A stretch of 64,000 nt of DNA, from NCBI RefSeq assembly GCF_004216555.1, contig NZ_SGWQ01000002.1, positions 713,219 to 777,218 of the forward strand, given 5' to 3'. A model generated the notes under the pieces. That model did no database searches. It was not told where the DNA came from and saw only the letters and a list, made by a program, of their open reading frames with translations. Positions within the stretch are counted from its first letter, which is position 1. Each line of letters starts with the position of its first letter. Of the stretch, positions 56,996 through 64,000 are shown one piece after another. The stretch comes from Herbihabitans rhizosphaerae (GTDB lineage: Bacteria; Actinomycetota; Actinomycetes; Mycobacteriales; Pseudonocardiaceae). A program made the translations under genes and the position numbers.

Positions 56996-58216
56996 TCACC
57001 CGAGTCCGGTGACGTTGAGCAGCAGGTTGGGTGATCCGCTGCCCGGGTTCTGCACGGCGTCCTTCTCCGCGGCGTCGGTGATCGCCTGCGAAACCTGGTC
57101 CGGCGTCGCCTGCGGGTTCTTGGACAGGTAGACGCCCGCGGCGCCGGCGACGTGCGGCGAGGCCATGGACGTGCCGCTCATGCCGGTATCGCCGTCGTCG
57201 GACATGTGGCTGGCCGAGGTGATCATGCCGCCGGGCGCGAACAGGTCCAGGCACGTGCCGAAGTTGGAGAAGCTCGACTTGCCGTCACCGTCGTCGATCG
57301 AGCCGACGGTGATGATCTCGGGAATCCTGGCCGGCGAGGTGTCGCACGCGTCCGCGCCGTTGTTGCCCGCGGCGACGACCACGGTGACACCCGCGGCGAC
57401 CACGTTCTTGACGGCCTGCTCCTGCGCGTCGCTGACCGTGTCGAAGGTCAGGCTCATGTTGACCACGGCGGGCTTCTTGGCGTTCTTCGCCACCCAGTCC
57501 AAGCCCTCGACGGTCACCGAGTCCGGCGCGCTGCCGCCGTTGCCGAGCACCCGGACGCCGACCAGCGCGACGTCCTTGGCGATGCCGTACTCCTCGCCGC
57601 CGACCGTGCCGGAGACGTGCGTGCCGTGACCGTGGCCGTCCTCGGCGTCGTCATCGTCGTCGACGAGGTCGCGGCCGGAGGTGGCCCGTCCCTCGAAAGT
57701 CTTGTGGCTGTACCGAATGCCGGTGTCCAGCACGTAGACCGTCGCCCCGGTGCCCTCGTTGGGGTAGACGTACTTGTCGTCCTTGGCGCCGTCGGAGCGG
57801 TCGATGCCCCAGGACGGCGGGTTCGGCTGTTCGCCGGCGGTGTGGACCAGCACCGACTGCTGGACGTAGGCGACGCTCGGGTCGGCGGCGAGCCGCTCGG
57901 CCTGGTCGCGCGTCATGTCGGCGGAGAAGCCGCGCAGCACCGTGGAGTAGACGAACTCCAGCCGGCCGCCGTACTCGCTCAGCAGTCCGTGCGCCGCGGC
58001 GGTGGCCCGCGACTCGGCGTCCGCGGCCATCGAGCCCTGCTGATCCAGCACCACGATGAACTTGCCCTCGACCGCGCCCGGCGCGCCCAGTCCTCTGACC
58101 TCGCCGCGGGCGGCCTGAGCCGGCCCCGCCGCCATGATCACCGTGGCGGTCGCCACCGCGGCCGTGACACCGACCGCTGCGACTCTTCGGCTTCGCTTTC
58201 CGGACAACCCTCGCAT
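56996..58216 (-). CDS. Secreted S8-family subtilisin-like protease
   Basis: 406 residues: twin-basic start and signal peptide (1-36), an I9-type propeptide (about 45-125) ending SVAYVQQSVLVHTAG, then the catalytic domain. Triad Asp in VYVLDTGIRYSH, His in GHGHGTHVSGTVGG and Ser in MSGTSMASPHVAGAAG. A DDDDDAEDG acidic insertion precedes the histidine. Similar to aqualysin/proteinase-K-type extracellular enzymes. The S1 gene follows after 87 bp on the same strand, possibly on one transcript. Confidence 0.94.
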   Translation of the reverse strand: MRGLSGKRSRRVAAVGVTAAVATATVIMAAGPAQAARGEVRGLGAPGAVEGKFIVVLDQQGSMAADAESRATAAAHGLLSEYGGRLEFVYSTVLRGFSADMTRDQAERLAADPSVAYVQQSVLVHTAGEQPNPPSWGIDRSDGAKDDKYVYPNEGTGATVYVLDTGIRYSHKTFEGRATSGRDLVDDDDDAEDGHGHGTHVSGTVGGEEYGIAKDVALVGVRVLGNGGSAPDSVTVEGLDWVAKNAKKPAVVNMSLTFDTVSDAQEQAVKNVVAAGVTVVVAAGNNGADACDTSPARIPEIITVGSIDDGDGKSSFSNFGTCLDLFAPGGMITSASHMSDDGDTGMSGTSMASPHVAGAAGVYLSKNPQATPDQVSQAITDAAEKDAVQNPGSGSPNLLLNVTGLG

Positions 58217-58380
58217 TCCAGACCTCCGTCAGTTACAGAACGCAATGACCCAGGGGCAGGTGGTCACCGTATTCAGCTTCGATGAGGTCGAACGGGTGAA
58301 GCAATAGGGGCTTAGGACCTACGCATACGCAATCTGTTCACGATATGGACCCAGGTGTTGAAAAGTTGCGAACAAACCGA
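58217..58380. other. Gap between S8 protease start and kynureninase stop
   Basis: 164 bp holding the S8 promoter region; relatively AT-rich near 58300-58380. No repeat, hairpin or gene is evident. Confidence 0.5.
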
Positions 58381-59544
58381 CTAATGGAGGTTGCTGACGA
58401 TCTCCGCGAGCGCGTCGACCGCGTCGGAGAGCTGTCGATCGGCCAGATAGGGCGCCGGGCCGAACCGCAGGTACTCCCCCCGGCTGTCGGTGAGGACGCC
58501 ACGCTCCGTGAGCCTCGCGCGCAGCGACCCCGCTATCGGGGAGCGCAACGCGAGGAAGCCGCCGAACCCGTCGAGCGGTGTCACTCGATCGCGCGTCACC
58601 ACATCGGCCGGCAGGTCGTGCTCGTCGAACCGCCGCGCCAGCACATCCTTCTGATGAGTGGACACCTCGCGCAGGAACTCCGCGGTCAAACCGTGCTCCT
58701 CGTGGAACCGGAACACCCTGGCCGCCCGGTAGTGGCTGGTCGGGTCGTACGTGGACCCGGCGAACCGCGTCGCGCCCGCGCCGTAGGCCACCCGGCTCGG
58801 GTCGGCCGCCGCGTCGAGCGTGTCGAACTCCGCGTACCAGCCGGTGATCACCGGCCGCAGCGCGCTCGCGTGCTCGGGCAGCCGAAGAAAGCAGTTCCCC
58901 TCGCCGAGCTGCAGGTACTTGTACCCGCCGCCGACCACCCAGGCGCGTTCGATCCCGTCCAGGGAGAACGGCACCACACCGAGCGCGTGGTAGGCGTCCA
59001 CGAGCAACTCCGCACCCCGGTGATCACACGCGTCGGCCACAGTCGCAAGCCCCGGAACGATCCGCGAATTGCCGAACAGCACCGACGACACGAGCACGGC
59101 CGCGGTGCGATCGTCCACCTCGGCGGCCAGCCGCTCGGCCAGCGTGTCGACCGGCTCAGCGGGCACCCGCACCACCTCGACGCCGGCCTCGGCCAGCCGG
59201 GCGAGCTGCCGGCGCAGCGTGTGAAACTCGCCGTCGGTGGTGATCAACGTCGGCCGCGCGGAGAGGTCCAGCGCGGACAGGAATCGCACGACCAGCTCGT
59301 GCGTGTTGGCCCCCAACGCGATCTCCGCCGTATCGCCGCCGAGGAAGCGACGGAACCCGGCGCGCACCTCGTCCGCCTTGGCCAGCGCGTGCGCCCACTT
59401 CTCGTCCACGTCCCGCGCGGCCACCTCGAACGCCTCGAGCTGCCCCTCCACCGCGACGTCCGGCCACGCCTGGTGCGAGTGACCGGTCAGCAGCAGCCGG
59501 TCGGCCACCCGGAACATCGAGTACTCCCCCGCCAGCGCGATCAC
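58381..59544 (-). CDS. kynU: Kynureninase-type PLP enzyme
   Basis: 387-residue aminotransferase-V-fold enzyme, predicted to cleave kynurenine to anthranilate and alanine. PLP lysine is in WVVGGGYKYLQLGEGN; LLTGHSHQAWPDVA (N-terminal loop), LGANTHELVVRFLSAL, LLVDAYHALGVVPFSL and AGATRFAGSTYDPTSHYRAA are family-like. The GTG at 59542-59544 overlaps the dioxygenase stop (GTGA). A second strong start exists at the ATG 59517 behind GGGGGAG, so the true N-terminus is uncertain by nine residues. Context (dioxygenase upstream) supports the name more firmly than sequence alone. Confidence 0.83.
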   Translation of the reverse strand: MIALAGEYSMFRVADRLLLTGHSHQAWPDVAVEGQLEAFEVAARDVDEKWAHALAKADEVRAGFRRFLGGDTAEIALGANTHELVVRFLSALDLSARPTLITTDGEFHTLRRQLARLAEAGVEVVRVPAEPVDTLAERLAAEVDDRTAAVLVSSVLFGNSRIVPGLATVADACDHRGAELLVDAYHALGVVPFSLDGIERAWVVGGGYKYLQLGEGNCFLRLPEHASALRPVITGWYAEFDTLDAAADPSRVAYGAGATRFAGSTYDPTSHYRAARVFRFHEEHGLTAEFLREVSTHQKDVLARRFDEHDLPADVVTRDRVTPLDGFGGFLALRSPIAGSLRARLTERGVLTDSRGEYLRFGPAPYLADRQLSDAVDALAEIVSNLH

Positions 59545-60335
59545 AGGGAACTCCGCACGGCCCACAGATCCGGGAACACCGGGTGGAACAGCGTCCCGCG
59601 CAGGTATTCAGCACCCGATGAGCCGCCGGTGCCGGGCTTGCCGCCGATCGTGCGCTCGACCATCTTCACGTGCCGGTAGCGCCACTCCTGCAGGCCTTCG
59701 TCCAGGTCGACCAGGTGCTCGGCCACGGTGGCCGGCCCGGAGTCGTCGGCGTACACCCGCAGCAGCAGGTCCTGCACCACCTCGGACGGCTGGTGCGGCT
59801 CGCGCACGTCCCGGTCCAGCAGGTCGGCCGGCACCGGGTACCCGTGCTTGGCGAGGTAGACCAGGAACGAGTCGAGCAGGCTCGGGCTCGCCATCGTGTC
59901 GGAGATCCGACGCCATGCCTCGCCGTCCGGCGGGTACGTGTCGAGCATCCGCTTGTCCCGCCTGCCGAGCACCGCCTCCAGCTCGCGGAACTGCGCGGAC
60001 TGGAACCCGCTGGACGCGTCCAGCCGCGCGCGGAAACCGGTGAACTGCCGCGGTGTCATCGTCTCCAGCACGTCCACCTGCGCGACGACGACCTTGAGGA
60101 TCGTGAGGGTCCGCCGCAGCGTGCGCACCGCGTGCGGGGTGGACGCCTCGCCGGCCAGTGCCCGCTGCAGGTGCCGCAGCTCGTGCAGGATCTGCTTGAA
60201 CCACAGCTCGTACACCTGGTGGATCACGATGAACAGCATCTCGTCGTGCTCGTCGGAGCGCGGGTGCTGCGCGGCCAGCACGTCGTCCAGTTCGAGGTAG
60301 GACGTGTAGGTCAAGGCTGCCGAGTGGTCACTCAT
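59541..60335 (-). CDS. kynA: Tryptophan 2,3-dioxygenase
   Basis: 264-residue all-helical heme enzyme that opens the indole ring of tryptophan to N-formylkynurenine. Matches: LTYTSYLELDDVLAAQHPRS, HDEMLFIVIHQVYELWFKQILHEL (distal His and substrate residues), TPRQFTGFRARLDASSGFQSAQFRELE and the proximal heme ligand in RYRHVKMVERTIGGKPGTGGSSG. Its ATG overlaps the end of the PaaX-type regulator by 8 bp. The formamidase step (KynB) is not in the window. Confidence 0.95.
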   Translation of the reverse strand: MSDHSAALTYTSYLELDDVLAAQHPRSDEHDEMLFIVIHQVYELWFKQILHELRHLQRALAGEASTPHAVRTLRRTLTILKVVVAQVDVLETMTPRQFTGFRARLDASSGFQSAQFRELEAVLGRRDKRMLDTYPPDGEAWRRISDTMASPSLLDSFLVYLAKHGYPVPADLLDRDVREPHQPSEVVQDLLLRVYADDSGPATVAEHLVDLDEGLQEWRYRHVKMVERTIGGKPGTGGSSGAEYLRGTLFHPVFPDLWAVRSSL

Positions 60336-61149
60336 GAGCGGTCACCTCATCGAAGTGGCGCTGCGCCGGGGGTTCCAGCGCGGCGTACAGATCGTGGAAC
60401 AGCCGCACCGCGCGCGCCCGGTCGGCGGGCGGCGGCACGAGGTCGTCGGGCAGTTCGGGGTCCAGGAACGGGAACTGGCGGAACGTGTGGGTGAGCCGGG
60501 TGCGCAGCGCGAACGCGCCCCGGTCGTCCAGGTCGCGTCGCGCGCGGGCGGTGGTGTACTCGCCGAACCGGGCGACGAAGCCGGTGTACCCGGCTGCGAC
60601 GGCATCCAGGTCCCATGCGCGTGCCAGGACCGTCCGCACGTCGACCACGGCGGACGGCGCGCCGAGGAGCAGGCCCGCGTGCTCGGTGACGGACAGCTCG
60701 TCCAGCAGTGCGGCGACCTCGGTCTCCCGGTCGTGCGGCGCGATCCAGGTGCCGTCCTGCACCTGCCCGAAGCCGAGGAACCGCAGCCGGCGGACCAGCC
60801 GCTCGCGTGATCGCCGGTGCTCCTCGGGGATCGTGTGCCACAGCACGGTCCACACGGTGGCGGCGGGTTTCTCCTTACCCAGCAAGAAGATTCGCCGATC
60901 GCCGTCGGAGAGGACGGCGAGCGCGCGGATGGTCAGCGAGTAATGCACGTGCCGCCCGCGTTTGGTGCGCGCCAGTAGATCGCGCTGGACGAGTCGGGCC
61001 AGCGCCACCCGTGCCGCGCCCTCGGTGAACCCGAGTTGGGCGAGCAGGTCGACCAGCCCGCCGGACCAGACCAGCCGGCCCTCGCGCGGGTTGAGGTGCG
61101 CGCCGAGCACGGTCACCGCGACCTCGCCCGGAGTCCCATCGTCCGCCAC
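60328..61149 (-). CDS. PaaX-family transcriptional repressor
   Basis: 273 residues: winged HTH (LVDLLAQLGFTEGAARVALARLVQRDLLARTKRGRHVHYSLT), a central PaaX domain (WTVLWHTIPEEHRRSRERLVRRLRFLGFGQVQDGTWIAPHD) and a C-terminal domain. The E. coli namesake responds to phenylacetyl-CoA. Here a CoA-thioester of anthranilate would be the natural inducer, given the neighbours. I choose the GTG at 61147-61149 because it leaves the dyad 61163-61186 free as operator; an alternative GTG at 61167 would lie inside it. Confidence 0.85.
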   Translation of the reverse strand: MADDGTPGEVAVTVLGAHLNPREGRLVWSGGLVDLLAQLGFTEGAARVALARLVQRDLLARTKRGRHVHYSLTIRALAVLSDGDRRIFLLGKEKPAATVWTVLWHTIPEEHRRSRERLVRRLRFLGFGQVQDGTWIAPHDRETEVAALLDELSVTEHAGLLLGAPSAVVDVRTVLARAWDLDAVAAGYTGFVARFGEYTTARARRDLDDRGAFALRTRLTHTFRQFPFLDPELPDDLVPPPADRARAVRLFHDLYAALEPPAQRHFDEVTAHE

Positions 61150-61162
61150 GCGCTCAAGCCTA

Positions 61163-61186
61163 TACACCGCACCCCGCTGCGGTGTA
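61163..61186. promoter_or_regulatory. Perfect 9-bp inverted repeat, operator between PaaX gene and LLM gene
   Basis: TACACCGCA (61163-61171) and TGCGGTGTA (61178-61186) are exact reverse complements with a 6-base spacer. TAATTT at 61185-61190 would serve as -10 for the LLM gene, placing its transcript start at or next to the GTG at 61198 (leaderless). Confidence 0.75.
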
Positions 61187-61197
61187 ATTTATTCGTT

Positions 61198-62001
61198 GTG
61201 CGAATCGGCATCGGTCTGCCCAACACGACTCCCGGCGCGGACGGGACACTGCTCCTGGAGTGGGCCCGCCGCGCCGATGCCGGCCCGTTCTCCTCGGTCG
61301 CGGTGCTCGACCGGCTCGTCTACGACAGCATCGAGCCGTTCGCCGCGCTGTCCGCCGCCGCCGCGATCACCTCGCGGGTACGGCTGGCCACCATGATCGC
61401 GATCGGCCCGCTGCGCGGCGCCGCGATGCTCGCCAAGCAGGCCGAAGCGGTGAACACGTTGTCCGGCAACAGGTTCACCCTCGGGCTCGCGGTCGGCGCA
61501 CGGCGCGACGACTACACCGCTGCCGGCGTGGACCACCGCACCCGAGGCGCCACGCTGTCCGAGCAGCTCGCGTATCTGCGCGGTCGCGGCACGGACGGGA
61601 TGCAGGTGCTCGTCGGCGGGAGCAGCGGCCCGGCGTTGCAGCGGATGGCGCGCTACGCGGACGGGTACGCGCACGGCGGCGGCCCGCCCCGCGCCTTCGC
61701 CTCCGCGGCGACCAAGGCCCGCGCCGCGTGGTCCGACCTCGGCCGGCCCGGCGAGCCGGCGCTGTGGGGCCAGGGCTACTTCGCGCTCGGCGACACCGAG
61801 CGCGGCACCGACTACCTGCGCGACTACTACTCGTTCACCGGCCCGTTCGCGACCCAGATCGCTGCCGGCAACCTCACCACCGCGCGCGCGATCAAGGATT
61901 TCGTGCGCGGGTACGCCGACGCCGGCTGCGAGGAGCTGATCCTGCTGCCCACGGTGTCGGACATCCATGAGGTGGAGCGACTGGCCGAGGTACTCGACTG
62001 A
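61198..62001 (+). CDS. LLM-class flavin-dependent (F420-type) oxidoreductase
   Basis: 267-residue bacterial-luciferase-like TIM barrel. Signs: RIGIGLPNTTPGADG start, SSVAVLDRLVYDS, VRLATMIAIGPLRGAAMLAKQAEAVNTLSGNRFTLGLAVGARRDDY (the standard cofactor-binding strand-loop) and LVGGSSGPALQRMARYADGYAHGG. Cofactor F420 or FMN; substrate unknown but it starts the operon with the anthraniloyl-CoA-type enzyme. Its stop shares a base with the next ATG (TGATG). Start GTG at 61198 appears leaderless. Confidence 0.85.
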   Translation: MRIGIGLPNTTPGADGTLLLEWARRADAGPFSSVAVLDRLVYDSIEPFAALSAAAAITSRVRLATMIAIGPLRGAAMLAKQAEAVNTLSGNRFTLGLAVGARRDDYTAAGVDHRTRGATLSEQLAYLRGRGTDGMQVLVGGSSGPALQRMARYADGYAHGGGPPRAFASAATKARAAWSDLGRPGEPALWGQGYFALGDTERGTDYLRDYYSFTGPFATQIAAGNLTTARAIKDFVRGYADAGCEELILLPTVSDIHEVERLAEVLD

Positions 62002-64000
62002 TGAAAGTCACCATCGTCGGGGCCGGGCCGGCCGGACTGTACCTCGGAATCCTGTTGCGGACGGCCGATCCGGCGAACGAGATCACGATCCTGGAGCGCA
62101 ACGCGCCGGACGCGACGTTCGGCTGGGGCGTGGTGTTCTCCGAGGAGACGCTGGGCGCGCTGCGGGACGCGGACTACCCGACGTATCTGGAGATCACCGA
62201 CACGTTCGCCCGCTGGGACGCGATCGACATCCACTACCAGGGTGAGTCGCTGCGCTCACGCGGACACGGGTTCTCCGCGATCGCCCGGCGGCGGCTGCTG
62301 GCGATCCTGCAGCGGCGGTGCGCCGAGCTGGACGTGGTGCTGAGGTTCGGCGTCGAGGTGGACGACGTCGCCGCACTCGCCGCCGAGACCGACGTGCTGG
62401 TCGGCGCGGACGGGGTGAACAGTGTCGTGCGAAGGGCGGACGAGTCCACCTTCGGCGCGAGCGTCACCCCACAGGGTTGCAAGTACGTGTGGTTCGGCAC
62501 CGATCTGGTGCTCGACGCGTTCACCTTCATCTTCCGGGAGACCGAGCACGGCCTGTTCCAGGTGCACGCCTACCCGTTCGACGAGAACACCTCCACGTTC
62601 ATCGTGGAGTGCCCGGAGCACGTGTGGCGGCGCGCCGGGCTGGACACGATGACCGAGCAGGAGAGCATCGCGTTCTGCCAGGACCTGTTCGCCGACGAGC
62701 TCGGCGGGCACACCCTGATGTCCAACAAGTCGGTCTGGCTGGACTTTCCATTGGTGCGCAATCGCCTGTGGCACAGTGCGAATCAAGCTGGAAACACTGT
62801 ACTTATCGGCGACGCGGCGCACACCGCGCACTTCACCATCGGCTCCGGCACCAAGCTCGCCATGGAGGACTCGATCGTGCTGGCGCAGGCGTTCGTGCGG
62901 CACCCGGCCTCGATCGAGTCGGCGCTGGTGGACTACGAACTGGAGCGCTCCCCCACGGTGGAGCGGTTCCAGCAGGCGGCCGGCCAGAGCGCGGAGTACT
63001 TCCGGCGGGTCGGCCGGCACACGCACCTGGAGCCGGTGCGGTTCGCGTTCAACCTGCTCACCCGCAGCGGCCGGATCACGCACGCCAGCCTGTCCGTGCG
63101 CGACCCGAAAACCGTTGCCACGCTTGATTCCTCGTTCGCCGGCGGCCGGGCCGTCACTCCCCCGCCGATGTTCGCGCCGCTGGAGCTGCGCGACGTGCGG
63201 CTGACCAATCGGGCTGTGCACCAGGTGTCCACCGTGGACAAGATCGCCGGCGCCGCCGACACCGGCGTCGGCCTGGTGCTGGTCGGGCCGGTCGCCGTCT
63301 CAGCGGAAGGTCGAATCACACCGGAGTCGTCCACTGTGGACAGCCTGCGGCCGACGACGGGTGCGACCGTCGGCGTGCTGCTGAGCCACGCGGGCCGGCG
63401 CGGCGCCACCCGGCCACCCACACAGGGCGTCGACCTCCCACTGCCGGCCGATCAGGCGTGGCCGCTGCTGGCGCCGTCCACGCTGCCGTACACCCCCGGC
63501 TCGGCCGTCCCGAAGGCGATGGACGCGGACGACATGGCGAGTGTCCGCACCGCTTTCGCCGACGCCGCACGGAAAGCGGCAGCCGCCGGGCTCGATCTCG
63601 CGCTGCTCGACCTGGCGCAGGGTCACCTGCTGGCGAGCTTCCTGTCGCCGCTGACCAACAAGCGCGACGACGAGTACGGCGGCTCGCCCGAGGCACGGCT
63701 GCGCTACCCGCTGGAGGTGCTCGCCGCCGTGCGCGAGGTGTGGCCGGAGGACCGTCCACTCGGGATCCGGCTGACCGTCGCCGACTGGGCGCGCGGCGGG
63801 CTGACCGAGGACGACGGGGTGTCGATGGCCGAACGATTCGCCGAGGCCGGAGTCGATCTGATCCAGATCTCCGCCGGGCACACCGTGCCGAACAGTCAGC
63901 CCGAGTACCGCCGTGGGTATCTGACCGCGCTGGCCGACCGGGTGCGCAACGAGGCCAGGGTGACCACACTGGTCGGCGGGTACCTGACCACGGCCGACGA
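62001..64000 (+). CDS. Bifunctional FAD monooxygenase / OYE-type reductase (anthraniloyl-CoA type), 3' end outside window
   Basis: 666 codons visible. Residues 1-370 are a flavoprotein monooxygenase (VTIVGAGPAGLYLGILLR dinucleotide motif, VLVGADGVNSVVRR, NTVLIGDAAHTAHFTIGSGTKLAMED). From about 390 an Old-Yellow-Enzyme-like reductase follows (PPMFAPLELRDVRLTNRAVH, QGHLLASFLSPLTNKRDDEYGGSPEARLRYPLEVL, GIRLTVADWARGG). This two-domain layout is that of 2-aminobenzoyl-CoA monooxygenase/reductase and of salicyloyl-CoA 5-hydroxylases. With tryptophan dioxygenase and kynureninase next door, anthraniloyl-CoA is the likely substrate. The CoA ligase must lie elsewhere. Confidence 0.88.
   Translation, partial: MKVTIVGAGPAGLYLGILLRTADPANEITILERNAPDATFGWGVVFSEETLGALRDADYPTYLEITDTFARWDAIDIHYQGESLRSRGHGFSAIARRRLLAILQRRCAELDVVLRFGVEVDDVAALAAETDVLVGADGVNSVVRRADESTFGASVTPQGCKYVWFGTDLVLDAFTFIFRETEHGLFQVHAYPFDENTSTFIVECPEHVWRRAGLDTMTEQESIAFCQDLFADELGGHTLMSNKSVWLDFPLVRNRLWHSANQAGNTVLIGDAAHTAHFTIGSGTKLAMEDSIVLAQAFVRHPASIESALVDYELERSPTVERFQQAAGQSAEYFRRVGRHTHLEPVRFAFNLLTRSGRITHASLSVRDPKTVATLDSSFAGGRAVTPPPMFAPLELRDVRLTNRAVHQVSTVDKIAGAADTGVGLVLVGPVAVSAEGRITPESSTVDSLRPTTGATVGVLLSHAGRRGATRPPTQGVDLPLPADQAWPLLAPSTLPYTPGSAVPKAMDADDMASVRTAFADAARKAAAAGLDLALLDLAQGHLLASFLSPLTNKRDDEYGGSPEARLRYPLEVLAAVREVWPEDRPLGIRLTVADWARGGLTEDDGVSMAERFAEAGVDLIQISAGHTVPNSQPEYRRGYLTALADRVRNEARVTTLVGGYLTTAD

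Overview
The window is high-GC, densely packed actinobacterial DNA. Several blocks match the gene order I recall from Mycobacterium tuberculosis: rbpA beside ppm/lnt (as in Rv2050-Rv2051c), and M24 peptidase, 5'-3' exonuclease, DUF4333 protein, helY, tatC, tatA, pafC, pafB (as in Rv2089c-Rv2096c). The secreted subtilisin inhibitor (SSI) protein, S1, S8 and S37 peptidases, DUF222-HNH gene and F420-type oxidoreductase point to a mycelial soil actinomycete, most likely Pseudonocardiales. The genus is not determined. No rRNA, tRNA, CRISPR array or intact insertion sequence was seen.

Layout. 1-6.3 kb: VOC and AraC genes, a GGDEF-EAL c-di-GMP enzyme, a glycerophosphodiesterase, an Rpf-like muralytic enzyme and an MFS transporter. 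6.3-10.2 kb: rbpA behind a textbook sigma-R-type promoter, then lnt-ppm-methyltransferase. 10.2-17.8 kb: SSI protein, then a lysine catabolic set (kal, kamE, kamD, amidohydrolase, kdd, and divergent kamA). 17.6-25.5 kb: HNH endonuclease, secreted lipid and peptide hydrolases, an M1-peptidase remnant, and WYL and ArsR regulators with clear palindromic operators. 25.5-32.7 kb: two efflux transporters, a CrtA-like monooxygenase, Lrp, M24 peptidase, ArsR, TetR and DinB genes. 32.8-46.2 kb: the exonuclease-DUF4333-helY and dgk-tatC-tatA-pafC-pafB blocks, interrupted at 37.8-41.7 kb by an ECF sigma factor, a receptor kinase with an I36-like ectodomain, and a three-gene type VII secretion-like cassette. 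46.2-49.4 kb: a scarred stretch with two internally deleted pseudogenes around an APH-type kinase, then a tiny ORF coupled to a cysteine desulfurase. 49.4-55.7 kb: a gabT / FAD-FeS oxidoreductase / gabD operon and an XRE regulator. 55.9-58.2 kb: S1 and S8 secreted proteases. 58.4-64 kb: tryptophan 2,3-dioxygenase, kynureninase, PaaX-type regulator, LLM oxidoreductase and a bifunctional anthraniloyl-CoA-type monooxygenase/reductase running off the window.

How the genes fit together. Three amino-acid routes can be read from gene content: lysine via beta-lysine and 3,5-diaminohexanoate to 3-aminobutyryl-CoA (the Kce cleavage enzyme is not here); 4-aminobutyrate to succinate; tryptophan to anthranilate and then a CoA-thioester ring-hydroxylation route. 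Many neighbouring genes share ATGA/GTGA/TGATG junctions, so translational coupling is the norm. Regulators repeatedly sit next to perfect inverted repeats.

The best candidates for something undescribed are the sigma/kinase/type VII cassette island, the lysine cluster with its aberrant kamA and extra amidohydrolase, the 20-codon ORF fused by a GTGA junction to a cysteine desulfurase, and a repeated GTCCANNNTGGAC word inside coding sequence.
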